From Azolla caroliniana (lineage: Eukaryota > Polypodiophyta): a stretch of 64,000 nucleotides of DNA. Where the stretch lies: positions 35,154,001 through 35,218,000 of the forward strand of contig JBHGNT010000001.1 in NCBI GenBank assembly GCA_043228905.1. The letters run 5' to 3'. The notes beneath the pieces are model-generated. The model made no database searches and had not been told where the DNA came from. It saw nothing but the letters and a program-made list of their open reading frames with translations. Of this stretch, positions 63,656-64,000 are shown piece by piece. Position numbers and translations under genes: made by a program. Positions within the stretch are counted from its first letter, which is position 1; every line of letters starts with the position of its first letter.

Positions 63656-64000
63656 GGGAGGAGGAAGAAGGAAGAAGTGGTTCAGAGATGTGCGGAAGAA
63701 GAAATCGATCGAAGAAGACGAAGAGGGTCTACAGCTGGTGCAGAAGAAGAATGAAATGAATCGACGCAGGTGAGAGGGACAAACTGTGCGGGAGATTTTT
63801 CCCGCCCTTTTTCGTCTTCGTCTTGGAGGAGAATGATTTCTGATGCATTTTCTCTGAAACATAAGAATGAATGAATAGAATAGAATGTATGTGTGCATTT
63901 GACCCCAAACACACAACACAAGGCACAAATTTTGTGTTTGGGTTCGGTTTGGCCCAAACCCGGCTCCGTTCCGCTTGAACCTTGCGATACCGAGTTCAAA
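63656..64000. promoter_or_regulatory. Likely UNG promoter and 5' UTR region
   Basis: Sequence upstream of the UNG ATG (minus strand) to the window edge. It includes a GA-rich and CT-rich mix near 63780-63840 and a ggttcggtttggcc-type stretch at 63935-63970 similar in style to 42105-42158. No specific binding site could be assigned. Confidence 0.4.

Noticed and set aside
1-64000. CRISPR arrays, bacterial operons, tRNA genes
   Set aside because: The window is plant nuclear DNA. No regularly spaced identical repeats of that kind and no tRNA-like box A/box B pair were recognised by eye; a tRNAscan run would settle the tRNA question.

Overview
This is a stretch of nuclear DNA from a land plant, very probably a flowering plant. 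It is AT-rich. It carries genes with many short exons, GT-AG introns and plastid-type N-terminal extensions, and the set includes a STAY-GREEN chlorophyll-catabolism gene, a plastid-type methionine sulfoxide reductase and an LRR receptor pseudokinase. The species cannot be named from the sequence alone. I rebuilt the gene models exon by exon by matching splice sites and reading phase to remembered protein-family motifs. Every model below stays in frame across all its junctions.

Layout: (1) 113-15202, plus strand: the last 32 exons of tripeptidyl peptidase II (TPP2); the 5' part lies off the left edge. (2) 15203-33460: gene-poor DNA with two decayed, convergent LINE retrotransposons of one family (19804-23502 plus; about 24467-28150 minus), several local tandem duplications, and a GA-rich minisatellite (about 32690-33185). 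(3) 33463-37952, plus: a complete three-exon LRR receptor pseudokinase of the GHR1/At5g10020 type. (4) 37953-42267: intergenic DNA with CAT-rich sequence, telo-box clusters and two hairpins. (5) 42268-46063, plus: a six-exon gene whose C-terminal half resembles R3HCC1L. A decayed organellar large-subunit rRNA fragment lies in its second intron and another about 1.7 kb past its stop. (6) 48821-50803, minus: a five-exon STAY-GREEN Mg-dechelatase. (7) 53621-58416, plus: a three-exon plastid-type MSRB. (8) 60456-63655, minus: a seven-exon uracil-DNA glycosylase (UNG) with a reverse-transcriptase relic in its first intron.

The genes do not form a pathway; this is an ordinary plant mosaic of unrelated genes. 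Loose themes are plastid function (STAY-GREEN, MSRB), DNA repair (UNG), protein turnover (TPP2) and signalling (GHR1-like). The unusual material is non-coding. The rRNA fragment at 43930-44241 has a short A-run and is bounded by a 15-bp direct repeat, as if copied in by LINE machinery. The first MSRB intron appears built almost wholly from one degenerate short motif. One LINE interrupts a tandem duplication, so its empty site can be read directly. Local tandem duplications of roughly 57-380 bp recur across the window. I found no convincing evidence of an entirely new biological system.
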